Shown here: piece after piece, positions 10,622-22,563 of the stretch
Layout: every line of letters starts with the position of its first letter
Numbering within the stretch: the stretch's first letter is position 1
The notes under the pieces: model-generated
Databases searched by the model: none
Told to the model about the DNA's origin: nothing
What the model saw: the letters and a program-made list of their open reading frames with translations, nothing else
NCBI GenBank assembly: GCA_905182985.1
Contig: CAJJDN010000122.1
Span: 133,630 to 197,629 of the forward strand
Direction: 5' to 3'
Source: Paramecium sonneborni
Taxonomy: Eukaryota > Ciliophora > Oligohymenophorea > Peniculida > Parameciidae
DNA length: 64,000 nucleotides
Translations under genes and position numbers: made by a program

Positions 10622-12996
10622 ATGTATAACATAATCGAACATGATGTGGTGCTCATTTTTCTGTTACAATTAATTTAAATTCCATTTTCAATTATTGAAC
10701 AGAAATATAATTTGTTAATTTTGAATTTCATTGAAGTTTCATTGATAATAGGTATATTCTTTATATTTTATGTTAAGTACACTTAATCACTATAAAATTA
10801 GACTGTTTTATTTTTCATTCAAAAGTAGTTTTAATGCTATTTCTATTGGCTACTTTATTATCTATGTTTGGTTATACAGATTTTTGGATTATAATATATG
10901 TATACAACCTAAAAAAAGACATACTAATCCTTAATTAATTCGCACTTATTTCAATGTTAATTTTTTGTATAAGTCATTTTAATAGTGTTCATTAAAAATC
11001 ATATGAATAAACTATTGTAGAATTAGTTTTACTCTTTTTATTTGATGTCTATTTGTAATACAAAAATTATAAAATTGCACATAACCCAAATTCAAATGAG
11101 TTTCAAAGACGATTTAATATTAATCATTAAGAAATAAAACGAAAATGCTAAAAATCAAATATATCAGATGTAAACCGTCAAAATAAAGAAAGAAATACAT
11201 TATCAATAAATCAAAGCACTTAAAATGAATTTCACTACCAAATTTACTAAGCATAAGATTCAATTCCAAGTTTAAAAGATATATTCTATCCTGAATGGAA
11301 GAAAACTTATTTTTGTTATTCTACTGAAGAATTATTATAAGTTTATGATAAAGAAAATTAGAATTTATTTTATATTCTATATATAACAACAGAGAAAAAT
11401 TATAAAGAAATTTATAGAGTATAAATAACAAGAAATAAAATCTAAGATTATATATTAAATTTCACAAGACTTGATAGTCTATTATATTTTAAATTAAAAG
11501 GATCTAAAAGAAGATTTCGATAACATTTATCTTAAATCTTTTCTCATAAATTGAAAACTCCATTAAATTAAGCATTAGCTAAAATAACATCAATGCTTAC
11601 TGATTTAAATGTGTTACCATACTAAAAATTGATACTATCTCAAATATATATTTAATAGAAATGTTAATTGTATGGGATTTTAGATTTCTTAGATTATGTT
11701 AATTTAGATTCTCTGACATTTTAACCTTAGCGTGTAACATTAAATTAAATAATTTAAAATGCAAGAGATTTGATTAGAGAATAATGCAAGGCTAAGTAAA
11801 TTTAATTGCGTATTTTAATTGAAAATGTTCAGTACAAAGATTATAAAGGGTATGAATATAGAATATTAGTAGAATCGTTTTTTTATACACTGACTCTTTG
11901 AAATTAGAAAGAATATTATATAATTTATTAAATAATGCTTACAGACATTCAAATTAGAATGGAATAATTTATTTAACAGTTGAATTATTTTAAGGAACTG
12001 TAAATTTTGCAATAAAAGATTCAGGAATAGGAATGACAAGAGAAATGATGGCAGATTATAATTTATAATTTTAATATCATTTAAATCCATCACATTCAAT
12101 AAAGCGTTGTTGGATTTATAAATTAGGAACAACTTTATTTGTAACTAATAAATTAATTCATTTATTGAATGGTAATAAGGGTTATTTAGAAATTAATAAA
12201 TAAATAGAGAATGAATTTAGGTTTTCTATATTATAAGAATTGAATATCAATAAAGGTATATCAGAAATAGGGTTTGGTAGTTTAAGTTCAGATAGATCAG
12301 AAATAAATGTTTTAATAAATTAATAAGATCATGTTGATGAAATATAAGAGGAAAATGAGTAGATAGAAATTGAACCAAAAAGGTAAGAAATAAAAATAGA
12401 ATAATTAAAACATGTAAAGAATGTAAAATAAACAATTACTTAATAACCTTCATTATAAGTCTAAAGCAAACATTCATAAATGTATAATAAAAGATCTTCA
12501 TCTATTTTTGATGTGAATTCATTTCTAAGACAATTTAGTTTTAAAGATCCTGGAGTAGATTCTAATTAAGAATTAATAGTTGATAAAGATTAATAAATAA
12601 TGATTGTTGATGATGAACCCTTTAATCATGATGCACTTATAATGATGTTAAAAAGAATTGGATATACAAATTTTATACATGCATATAATGGAAGAGAATG
12701 TATCAATAAAATATAAGAAAATCATTTAAAAATTAAATTTATATTAATGGATTTAGATATGCCCATTTTAAATGGATTTAAGTAATTAATAAATATCATT
12801 TAGAGCTACATCTATATTAATTGATTTAATGAAATCTAATTAAATTAAGAAAATCCCTATCATAGCATGTACTGCTCATGATGATTATGAAACAGAAACA
12901 TAATGTAAAACTCTTGGTATGCTCGATATCATTATTAAACCTGTTTTTATTAAGTAACTTTAAACTGTGATCAAAAATATTCCTAAAACATTTTGA
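10622..12996 (+). CDS. hybrid histidine kinase-response regulator, copy C
   Basis: Protein of 768 aa with introns at 10752-10777, 11850-11869 (20 nt) and 12782-12803. Hydrophobic N-terminal third, H-box FSHKLKTPLN, N-box ERILYNLLNNAYRHS with both Asn, then the G1 motif IKDSGIGM, the only intact one in the array. The segment after G1 ends in KLGTTLFV, similar to the G2 turn. The receiver has VDDEPFNHD, MDLDMP, CTAHDD and IKPVF. In the intact family, ATP is used to phosphorylate the His and the phosphate passes to the receiver Asp. Copy C is thus the only member here predicted to be a fully active kinase. Confidence 0.88.
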
Positions 12997-14310
12997 CACT
13001 TCTTATCAAATTTATAATAATCCGTAAATTTTCTTATTTTCTTTATCCTTATAACAAAACTAAACTCTAATCATATTGTTATAAATTTATTTTCTTCTCA
13101 TTAAAAATTATAATTCTATTTTCCTTTAGTTTTTAAATTTTTTTAAAGCAATCCACTTTAGTTTTTTCTTCTATTTTTTAATAAAGAAGAGACCCTTAAA
13201 ATTTGAAGAATGACAATTGACTTTGAAAAAAAAAAATTAATAAACAACATATCTCAAAAAGAAAATTCTACATTATTTCTTTCTTATTCTTATTCATCAT
13301 TAGAAAAAAATAATTGTCTCTTAATAGTATTTAATTCCGAATGATTATATTTATATGAGCAATTCTTTCTTTTCTTTGGTGCTTATGTTAGTATTAACTA
13401 TTTTTGAATTTTCTCTGGAGTTCTTAAATCCATGATAAAATTATTAATTATAATTAATTTATAAATTTTTGCATATCCATGCTATTTAATTCAAGAAATT
13501 AATTTAAAATAGAACATCTTTAATAAAACTTGTTAATAATTTTCTATTATTTTTTTCATATTCATTTTTAAATTGATATTTTTAGTGATTTTCAAAAAAT
13601 AATATAATATTATAATTTAATTTTAAAAAACTTATTTTAATTTTTCTTTGACTAATTCACATCAAGACTTAAATTTAATAATCTATTCTTTCATCTTTCG
13701 TTTTAGTCTAAAAGATAATAAACTAGAGGATATCTATTTTAGCTAGTTTATACATTGAATAAAAGTCTTTATTGTATAATAGTATTAAATTTCCTTATTA
13801 TTCGATTTTGTTATTTGCTTTTTTGGAGAATTATTTAATAATTTTTAAGTGCTAAATACTTTGATGTAACATTTTATTCTTAGATTTTTAAATCTTTAAT
13901 AAACTTAAGATTTTCACAAACTCGAATTTGACATAGGTTATTAGGTAAGAGCAAGAATGTCAAATAATTTACATTTGAAGATTTTCATTAAAAAAGATAA
14001 ATTTAACTTTTTCAAATTTAATTTAATTTTGAAATTTCAAATCTAATCTTTATAATTAATAGATCTTTTAAATATAACAAGTCTGAAAGCTCTTACAATA
14101 TTGGCTATTTTTAATGTATTATTGCTTTTTCAGATTTAATTAAATTTCAATTCACAAATTTGAACATAATGTAATCGAATAAAATTTGATCAAAATTAGG
14201 TTCTTGATTACAATACTGAATTGAAATCAATCTAATAAAAAATTTAAGTTAGTTAAATTACTATAATACTAATTTAAAAATAAGATTACTAAAAATAATT
14301 AGTTTTATAA
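12997..14310. other. gene-poor stretch, possible relic of a fourth histidine kinase
   Basis: No intact gene. A plus-strand ATG at 13211 opens a 54-codon frame, and from about 13344 another frame runs with only one TGA to about 13758, rich in Phe, Ile and Leu like the membrane part of the three upstream kinases. No H-box, N-box or receiver motif was found. It could be a decayed N-terminal fragment of another array member, or only AT-rich DNA that looks hydrophobic. Confidence 0.3.
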
Positions 14311-15202
14311 ATGCAAAAGAGAAGATTAGAAAGTTGTTGTAGTTAATAGAGAAGAATAATGAATAAATCTAATAAAGAATTTAGTAGAAAAACATTTCGA
14401 ATTGTTTAATTTGACTTATAAATTTTTATTGATATGAATTAAAATTAAGAAAACATAGAGGGTGTTAATCTGATTGATATATAATAAACAGGATTTAATG
14501 CAGAAAATTTATTGTAAATCATTTTATTAAGAGATAAATTGGTAAATGGTCTAATGAGATGGCTTCAAGAATTATTTAAACACAAATGGTTTGGTAATTA
14601 GCAAAATTAGTTATACATAAGAGTTTTAAAAATTTGTGTCGCTCAATATGGTTATTATCAATTATAATCGGGGTATAATTTTATAGCCCCAGAAAGTGAT
14701 TATGCTGGAATCTCTAATTAATTTTATAAAATATTTGAAACAGAAAACGATTACAAAGAATAGATTTACTAATTTAAGACAACTCAAACAAGATAATCAA
14801 AATTTCTTAAAGAGGAATTAGAAAAAAGAATGAAATTATTATTGAAATGGAAATCAGTATTATTGTTTTTAAATATAGAAATTTATGAATGAATTTGAAT
14901 ACATAAAAACAGAAATAAAGGGGGATATGCCTGATTACATAAAATTTTAAAGATTTATTGAATAAATTGAATTACCTAATCAAAAAGAATTTGACATTTA
15001 TTAATATTACTTTAAATTATTTTACTCAGAAGAATGGTTTTAAACACCAATTAATTAAAATTCAATAGAACTTTTGAAGTATTCTTTTTTTAATGAATAA
15101 TTTTAGATTGTATAGTTTTATTAAATAATTCTTGAGATTAGACACTTTTTATCCAATAGAATATTATTCTAATTAATTATTATTTTTACAGGACATAAAT
15201 GA
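14311..15202 (+). CDS. hypothetical protein
   Basis: Protein of 289 aa with a 22-nt intron at 14857-14878. I do not recognise a family. It starts basic (MQKRRLESCC), has a long helical, charged central part (for example LRDKLVNGLMRWLQELFKH and LKEELEKRMKLLLKWKS) and many Gln. It lacks membrane segments and a signal peptide. The 3' end is uncertain: an alternative 32-nt intron starting near 15104 would extend the frame to about 15310, but that extension is low-complexity Asn/Asp, so the simple TGA at 15200-15202 is preferred. Confidence 0.55.
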
Positions 15203-15474
15203 AAATGAAAAATAAAAAGAATATTATATTAAAATAATACAATAATAATGAATATGATTATGATATAATAATAGAATATACAATTATTTAAAAAGATTAT
15301 TAATATTGAATAATAATTAATCAAAATGAATTGGGATTCTCATCGTTATCATTAAGGACTTCTTTGATTAATAAATATAAATACAATCTTTTTTTTCACT
15401 AACTTAATTTTAAATTTAATCTTCAAAATCAATTTAATCATGATCTAATTATTATTATTTAACTGCAGATTCAA

Positions 15475-16028
15475 TCAATTATTATTAGAGTACTTCTTAT
15501 TCAATGCTTTAAGATACAACCTATTTTGTTTGAGGCTAAATATTAAGAATTATAATACTTAAGGTGGAATTAATTCTTATGAAACATGATATTAACCAGA
15601 TCTTTCATAGATAATACCATTTTCTTCTGCTTATGCTAAAAAATTATGAACTGTTTATTCTTCAATAGAATTTGTATAGAATAAACTAAGGTTATTTGTA
15701 ATATCAGTTAATGGCACAGATGTTCCAAATGAAGCAATTACATTAATCACATTTTCTTATAATTAATTTGGAAATTATTGATTAGGAACTTCAGGATAAT
15801 AAAGTTTATCTATGTTTCAAATTAATTATTACTAAATCTTTCTTTTGTAGCTTTTACCTTTTTTTCTTATTATTATTTTTTTCCTTTCTTAACAGGAGAT
15901 TAAGGTGGTGAAACTGGTTAATCAACTGGTTCATCATTTACTTTTGTTTTTTTTCCCTTTTTTACTTTCTTATCAACAACTTCAATTTATTTAACTTGTT
16001 CTTATTTTACTTACTTTCCTTTTGCCAT
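15475..16028 (-). CDS. lysine-rich protein with a predicted winged-helix-like domain
   Basis: Protein of 176 aa with a 23-nt intron (splice junctions about 15796-15818 in window coordinates). The first ~65 aa are Lys/Gln-rich (MAKGKQVKQEQVKQ..., KKGKKTK). The rest looks like one compact helical domain: ENVINVIASFGTSVPLTDI, then IEEQTVHNFLAQAEENGIIY ending in a short strand YHV, the usual pattern of a winged helix recognition helix and wing. The basic tail followed by KLYYPEVPN and a winged helix recalls ribosomal protein eS25, but length and core do not match well enough to name it. It could also be a nucleic-acid-binding protein of another family. Confidence 0.55.
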
Positions 16029-16133
16029 TGAACTTATCTTGATTATATAATTTAAATAATACCTAAAAGCGGCAAATATTTGTATAGATTATAATCTTAT
16101 TTATTATTGAATTGGCCAATAATATTGTAGATA

Positions 16134-16976
16134 ATGAGTGATAAGAAAAATAATAACATACCTTAAAATAACAATCAAACAGATGATCCTAATTATGCAT
16201 TACAAATGTAAATTATAGCATTTTAAGATTAAACCATTAATAATTTAAAAAATATTATCATTGAAAAAGATTCTGAACTTTAAGTATTATAAACAATATA
16301 ATAGAAAAAAAATCAAGAAAATACCCAGTTAAGACAATAAATTTAAATGATTGAAAAATAACATTCTCAATAATAATAATCTCATCAATAGGAAAATTCA
16401 AATATTTTAAATTTATAAACTCAACATTAAAAAACCTTAGATGAGTTAAAGAAATTGAAAGTTATTTTTAATTAGAATTCTAATCCTGATATAGTAATGG
16501 AATCACTTTAAATTAAGTAATTATGAATTTAATATATATTTATAGAGAATAATTAGTTGTAATTTAACAATAAAAAAACAAACTAGAAATAGAGTTAAAA
16601 GTATCAATATAAAAAATTAAATTAATAGGAAGCATAAACTAGGTTAATTTAATTTTAAGGAATGATTTAAGAACTACAAAGAGAAAACTTTTAATTAAAA
16701 TAATTTTCAATGTAATCTTTTACTAATAATCCATCAATGTAGTAAGCATCTATTAATTAAAGTTAATTCTTATAATAATAATACCCTACTAATAATAATT
16801 AAAAGTAATATTAATAATTCTAGATTAGTTAAAATAATGAAGAAAATTAAAGAAATCTAAGGAAAATGTAATTAAAAAATGAATTAAGATAAATCCCTAG
16901 TTAAAATAGGACATAAGCTTAATAAAGAAGAATTCAATAAATAGAAGATGAATTAAATTATTTAGAATAATTTTGA
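16134..16976 (+). CDS. glutamine-rich coiled-coil protein
   Basis: Protein of 261 aa with introns at 16517-16545 (29 nt) and 16601-16628 (28 nt); both are needed to stay open. The central part (about residues 25-180) is a long coiled coil, for example ELQVLQTIQQKKNQENTQL and EAQTRLIQFQGMIQELQREN. The C-terminus holds an Asn/Gln/Ser-rich linker and a final short helix ending YLEQF. No enzymatic motif. Such proteins are common in ciliate cytoskeleton and basal bodies, but function here is unknown. Confidence 0.65.
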
Positions 16977-17097
16977 TTTAATAAATAAATTAATATCTTA
17001 AAGATTATTAGAAGTATGTAAAATAAAAAATATATATATAATAATATTAATAGTATAGATAATAAAATTTAGAATAGTTTATTTTTTATTTAATTAA

Positions 17098-17863
17098 ATG
17101 AGCAATGATTATAATTATATGTTTAAGTACATTGTAGTTGGTGATACAAGTAATTGAATGAATAACAATATAAAAGATGTAGGTAAATCTTGTTTATTGT
17201 TACAATTCACAGAAAATAAATTTAGTGATCATACAGAGAGCACAGTTGGTGTTGAATTTGGTTATAAAACAATAAAATTAAATGATTAATTGATAAAACT
17301 TTAAATTTGGGATACTGTAAATATATAAACAATAATTAAATAGGCTGGTTAAGATTCATTTAAATCAATTACAAGATCATATTATAGAGGAGCAATTGGA
17401 GGATTATTAGTATTTGATTTTAGTAGAAGATCAACATTTGAAGATATAAAAAAATGGTTAAAAGAGATTAAAACTTATTCTTGTGATAAAATTTAATTAG
17501 TACTTGTTGGCAATAAATCAGATTTACCAAATAAAGATTTAACAATATAAGAAGTTTAAGAATATGCATAATAAGAAAAACTAGATTTTTATGAAGCTTC
17601 AGCTAAAACTGGTTAAAATGTCGATGTTGTCTTTGAAAGTGTGGCTATTAAAATTTTAAGAAAAATCGAAACAAAATAAATTAATTTAGATGATTAAGTA
17701 ACGTTTAGTTTAATTATAATAGATGTTAGGAATTAAAGTAAATTTAAATGGAAAAAATAAAAAAAAAAGTAAACTTTAAAATAATTAATCTCCTTATTAT
17801 AATATTACTTTAAATGGGAAATAAAATTAAGAAGAGAAAAATGATAAAAAAAGCTGTTGTTGA
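17098..17863 (+). CDS. Rab GTPase, Rab2-like
   Basis: Protein of 228 aa with introns at 17150-17176, 17317-17343 and 17698-17722. All GTPase motifs are present: P-loop GDTNVGKS, switch I [27 protein letters not shown] (the Rab2/4/14 switch II form), NKSD and EASAK. It ends in SCC, the double-cysteine geranylgeranylation signal, and that end is reached only by using the third intron. Switch II [9 protein letters not shown] and the LLLQFT helix point to Rab2, which acts between ER, Golgi and lysosome. The C-terminal linker is long and basic/polar. Confidence 0.9.
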
Positions 17864-17963
17864 TTCTTTTTAAAAATTTTTGTATTTATCATATTTCTTA
17901 TATATTATTAAGTATTTTAAGAATATTAATTTTGAATTAATAATAATATTAATCTTGATACAT

Positions 17964-19188
17964 TCATACCATTTATGATTTCTAATTATTTTATTTTTTT
18001 AATTCATATTCCATAATATAATTGACAATCTTAATGATTCCTATGGCAATAATTGTACAACCAATTAAAGTAAAAAAGTTCTTAAGTAGATTCTTTGAAT
18101 TTGATTCTTAATATTATATAGATTCTACTAAACCAATTTAACTATTTAATTTATCAAATATAGTATAATATTTTCTCATAAATGGACTACCTAAAATCAT
18201 TAATTGATCATTATGTGATCTAATATTTGATATCAAAATATAACAAATAGGTTCATGATTGTTAGTATGAATATAGAATTATGGTTCTAATGAAAATTCT
18301 TATTAATCTAAAAGAACTTTTATAGTAGGGAATTAATAAATATCATTTGTTGGACATGAACATTTAATTATTTCTGTCCATATACAGTTTTTAAAAACAT
18401 TTTGTAAATTCACTAAAATATTTTGAGGGAATATCAATAATGAACTTCCAGAATCAATCATTACAAAATGATTAACTCCTAAAATTCCATTAATATCTAT
18501 TGATTACGAGTAAATGATCCATTATTCATCAGATTTAACATATCTTATTTCCTTATTAAATAAACTATCATCATAACCTCCAAATGTAATTGATGATTAA
18601 CGATTAGAGTTTTCAAAATTATAATAAAAACTGATAGGCCACTCTATAAATGAATGATTAGATTGTTATTACAATCCTACTACTCCATCATATATTGCTC
18701 CTTCCATTCCAATTACTTCATCAACTAAAATAAATTAAGATTCATCAAAATACTCATTTATTGAGAACATACCTAAACATTTAACTCCTATCAAAGCTCC
18801 AACATGGTAAGTAATTGAAGCTTATTCTTAAGATTGAATACATGTTGGTTATTCACATACAATTCCAATTTAATTTTTATTACATCTTTAACAATTCACA
18901 CTTGGTAACCACATTTATGATGAACCTGTATCAAATATAACATTAAATCTCATCATAGTATAACATTTACTTTAATATTGAGTCTTATGAAAGAACTCGG
19001 ATTTGTCCAACATATTAATAATTATAAAAGTTTTGTAATACCAATGTTTTGTTTGTTTCTAGTTTGGTTGAATTTATATCAATTAAGAATGTACTTTCCT
19101 ATACTTACTTTGTATCTAAAAATATTGTATATTTTGCTAAAACAAAATGAATACATGCTACACTAAATAACAATTAAACTATTATCAT
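17964..19188 (-). CDS. pepsin-type aspartic protease, membrane-anchored
   Basis: Protein of 400 aa with a 22-nt intron at 18949-18970. It begins with a clear signal peptide (MIIVQLLFSVACIHFVLA). Both catalytic motifs are present: VIFDTGSSQMWLP, read only after splicing, and MIDSGSSLLIFP. Several Cys suit disulfides. The C-terminus has a hydrophobic segment (FFTLIGCTIIAIGIIKIV) followed by a short charged tail, so it is probably a type I membrane protein of the secretory/lysosomal system. A second enzyme of this family lies at 44686-45926; the two are diverged and not adjacent. Confidence 0.9.
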
Positions 19189-19206
19189 ATATAAATTATA
19201 TACAAA

Positions 19207-20062
19207 TCATTATAACATTCTATACTAGGTATGAGGCTTAGAAATTAGTAATAATAAACTCAATTTAAATCTTCGATTTTTGTCTAATTTAACGAATGTT
19301 CTTCGTCTTTCATTTGCAGTTAAATTCTTTAAAAAATCAATTTAAAATTTACTCATAGTTTCCATTAATATAACATATTACATTTTATATTCTGGTATTC
19401 TTTTATTATTTTAAAGACTTATACTTATTTAAATTAAACATTTCAATAACAAAATTGCTTTAATAAAACCGAGTAGCTTATGGTGTAGTTGGTAATTAGA
19501 TCAATTTAATGTCAGGTATCTTTGATTCTTTAATAAATTAAGGAAGTTTATTTTATAGACTATTATTTTTCTTATGCATTTTTAGAGAGACTTAATTATG
19601 TTTAGAATTGAACTAAAATGATTATTTAAATTCGCTTTAACTAGCAAATAAAGTAGATTAAATTAATTCTGTATTTTCAGGAGTACATCCTAAAAGATTC
19701 TTTAATTTTAGCCTTGTAGCTGGTAGTTAATTTTCACACAAACTACTTGTATTAGAAATTGAGTTCTTAGTTAGAAAGTGATGACTACTTTTTGGAGAAT
19801 TAAAGATACTGGATGCATCACTTTTTCTTTTTCTATGATAAGATTCACTTGATATTAATCTACCCAAATTATCTCTTTCATTGATAAAAGGTACAAATGT
19901 TTATTTTTATTGAATTAACTAATTAAGAGGATGTTCATTATTTGTTAATGAATCTATAATTAAGGCTCGTTTAACAGCTTCAGTTTTATGTAATGGTGGA
20001 AGTTATCTATCCTTATAAAATACACAATAATCTAATATATTTTCAGAAGGATGCTTTTTCAT
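19207..20062 (-). CDS. hypothetical basic protein
   Basis: Protein of 276 aa from ATG 20062, with a 25-nt intron at 19400-19424 that joins the main frame to a coherent last exon (KNLTANERRRTFVKLDKNRR). The start MKKHPSENILDYCVFYKDR is followed by Ser/Lys-rich, probably disordered sequence. No family recognised. It lies head to head with the ERF4-like gene (22 bp between starts), so the two may share a bidirectional promoter, and it ends 18 bp before the protease gene start. Confidence 0.6.
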
Positions 20063-20084
20063 TATTTATTTTTTGTAATTAATA

Positions 20085-20567
20085 ATGAGTTACGAAGCTT
20101 GTGACTTATAAACAGATTCAAGATATCCATTTGATCCAAGAGCAAATGCATTTGAATTAGCTAAGATAGAGAGTATTCGAAGAAAATAACATCCATTAAT
20201 ATTGATAACTAGTATTAAATCAAGTGGAGTCCATTATTTTATTGGTCCATCAAAATCATATTCAAATGAATATCCAAAAGAATTGGAACCATTTATAACA
20301 AAAGATGATTTTGAAATCTTTATTAATGAGGTAAATGATGTTATAGTTAAATATTGGCCATGTTTTTTCACTTTTATTTTAGCATTCGCATTTTCAGTTG
20401 TTACTTGTTTTTTAAGTCTATATTTACCTAGAGTTTGCATTGAAGATGTTCAAAGATTTTTAGGTTATGTTTTAGAAAGATGGAACGAAACTTGGGAAGA
20501 AAAGGGTATTAAAGTGGAATACAAAAGAAACCTCTTAAATAGTGAATTATAATTTTATAAATTATGA
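20085..20567 (+). CDS. Golgin A7/ERF4 family protein
   Basis: Intronless, 160 aa. The region from YPKELEPFITKDDFEIFINE to YLPRVCIEDVQRFLGYVLER matches the ERF4/GOLGA7 domain, including the hydrophobic hairpin (FFTFILAFAFSVVTCFLSLY) and a C-terminal helix with WNETWEEKG. Family knowledge: these proteins pair with DHHC palmitoyltransferases at the Golgi/ER and stabilise them for S-acylation of Ras and other clients. The ATG at 20085 is chosen because it is in frame and precedes the conserved N-terminal region. Confidence 0.85.
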
Positions 20568-20737
20568 TAATGTTCTAACAAAACCATTATTTGTGAGTTA
20601 GTTGTACTATTACAAAAAAGAATGTTAATCACTTTCTAAACTAGGTTTTAATTGTCTAAAATTAGAAAGAATTATTTAATTCATTAAATTTATGATTTTT
20701 TGTAATTCAATTAGACTTAATTGTGTTTATTAAATAA

Positions 20738-22536
20738 ATGAATAAATTATAAGAATCAAATGCTGTTGAAAATAACAAAAAATATAAAATAAAAACAGAT
20801 CGTAGTTAATTAATGGCATCACCAAAGAATAAAGAATTTGATGCATAAGAAGATTTTACTAAGAAATTAACTGAAAATTATAAAAACTAATAAAAAGAAA
20901 TAGATAAATTGGAAGCAGTTTTAGAGAATAAAGAAGATTAAATACGAAAACTACAAAACTTAGTTAAACTATAATAAAAAGAAATTGATAGATTAACTCA
21001 TATTAATGAATATTTAATGTAAGCTAATCAAGCAAAGTTAAGCATCTTAAGAGATGAAAGATAATTAAATTAAGGAAGTTAATCAAATTTAAAAATTAAG
21101 AATCATAAATCATTAATGCCTTTAGAGAAAAAGGTAAATAAAATACCTGAAGATAATTCATAATCAATTAAATTATTCAGAAGATAAACTTTTCGTAATC
21201 CTACATTAATGAAATATCATCAAGAAGAAGGAGATACATACAAAAGTGATAGGAACATATCTGGATCATCTAATTTTTATGATATTTTATAATAAGAAGA
21301 TTGTTTTAGAACTAATGCTATTTTAAATATCCAATTATGTAATATTAAAATTTAAATATGATAGCTGATGAAGATGCAACAGCTTAATATAATTAAGATG
21401 GAACAGTTTCACTAATGAAAGTACTGTTAGATTCTGAAGAAATCTTTAGTGAAATAATTTAATCAATATCAGCATAAAAATTATCATTTCTTTTTGATAA
21501 GTTAAAGAGAGTAATGTCAGATCATTAACAATTATTTATTTTGGTATTAAGATTGAAAAAGATCGTAACAGGAGCATTACAAATGAATACATCAGTTTTA
21601 CTTGATGATGCATTATAAAATATCATCGATAAATGTGTTGATTGTTTAGAATGTGATAGAGCTTCGTGTTTCATAGTAGATTAAGCTAAAAAAGAATTAT
21701 GGACTAGAGTTGCTAAAGGAACATCTACAACTATTAGATTATAAATAGGTTAGGGATTAGCAGGTTTTGTGGCATAGAATCACACAATTTTGAATATTGA
21801 AGATGCTTATAGAGATTAAAGATTTAATACATAATAAGATGTAAAAAATAATTATAAAACTAAAACTCTTTTAGTATCTCCTATTTTAGATGGAGAGAAA
21901 TGTGTAGGAGTACTGTAATGTGTAAATAAAACTAATGGTTTCTTTACTAAGGATGATGAAGCATTACTCTAAATTATGGCTGAATTTAGTAAGAGTGTTC
22001 TTAAAAATGCATTGAATCATGATGCTTAAATGTTGATTTAAAATAAACTTAGACATATTATAAAAACAGGTATCATTTTATAAGGAAAACAAGATAATAT
22101 GTTAGAACTATTACTTTCATCTGAAGAACGTCTTAGATCATTAATGAATGTTGATCATGCTAAAGTAATATATTGGAATAATTATTTGTATCATATAAAT
22201 AAAGAAGGTAAGATGACTGAGACTTAGAATCTATTAGGAATAGTAGGTAAATGTATTGATGAATAATAAATGATGGCTGTAAGTAATTGTTATACAAGTC
22301 CTATATTTAATCCAACTATCGACATTGAAACAAATATGCCTATTATTTGTATGCCTTTGAAAACATAAAATCATAAAATAATTGGAGCCATTCAAGTAGT
22401 AAATGTAAAAGGAATTGGAAATATATCATCTAATAGTGATGCCAAAGTAAATTCAATAGATTTAGACATGTTAGAACTGTTTTGTTAACATTGTGCTTAA
22501 TCTTTAATGTAATGTAAATTACATTCTTAATAATGA
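20738..22536 (+). CDS. coiled-coil and tandem GAF domain protein
   Basis: Protein of 590 aa with one 26-nt intron (21339-21364). Without this intron one would see two frames overlapping by ATGA at 21358; spliced, they form one protein. Residues ~40-130 are a coiled coil (KEIDKLEAVLENKEDQIRKL). Two GAF domains follow. The first contains CDRASCFIVDQAKKELWTRV, then GQGLAGFVAQ and LVSPILDGEKCVGVLQ; the second contains PIICMPLKTQNHKIIGAIQV. GAF domains bind cyclic nucleotides or other small ligands and dimerise. No catalytic phosphodiesterase or cyclase domain is attached, so a regulatory or scaffold role is inferred. Confidence 0.75.
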
Positions 22537-22563
22537 TGATATTAATTAAAATATTTATTATTT

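Noticed and set aside
7379..12435. Short standard-code open frames on the minus strand across the kinase array
   Set aside because: They are hydrophobic shadows antisense to well-supported coding exons.
5525..12996. Histidine kinase genes as bacterial contamination
   Set aside because: They use TAA/TAG as Gln and contain ten tiny introns, so they belong to the ciliate genome.
15796..15844. A 49-nt intron in the winged-helix gene
   Set aside because: Recounting the A-runs shows a normal 23-nt intron suffices and gives an exact multiple of three.
21358..21361. Two genes overlapping by ATGA, suggesting translational coupling
   Set aside because: A 26-nt intron (21339-21364) removes the overlap and joins the frames into one coiled-coil plus GAF protein.
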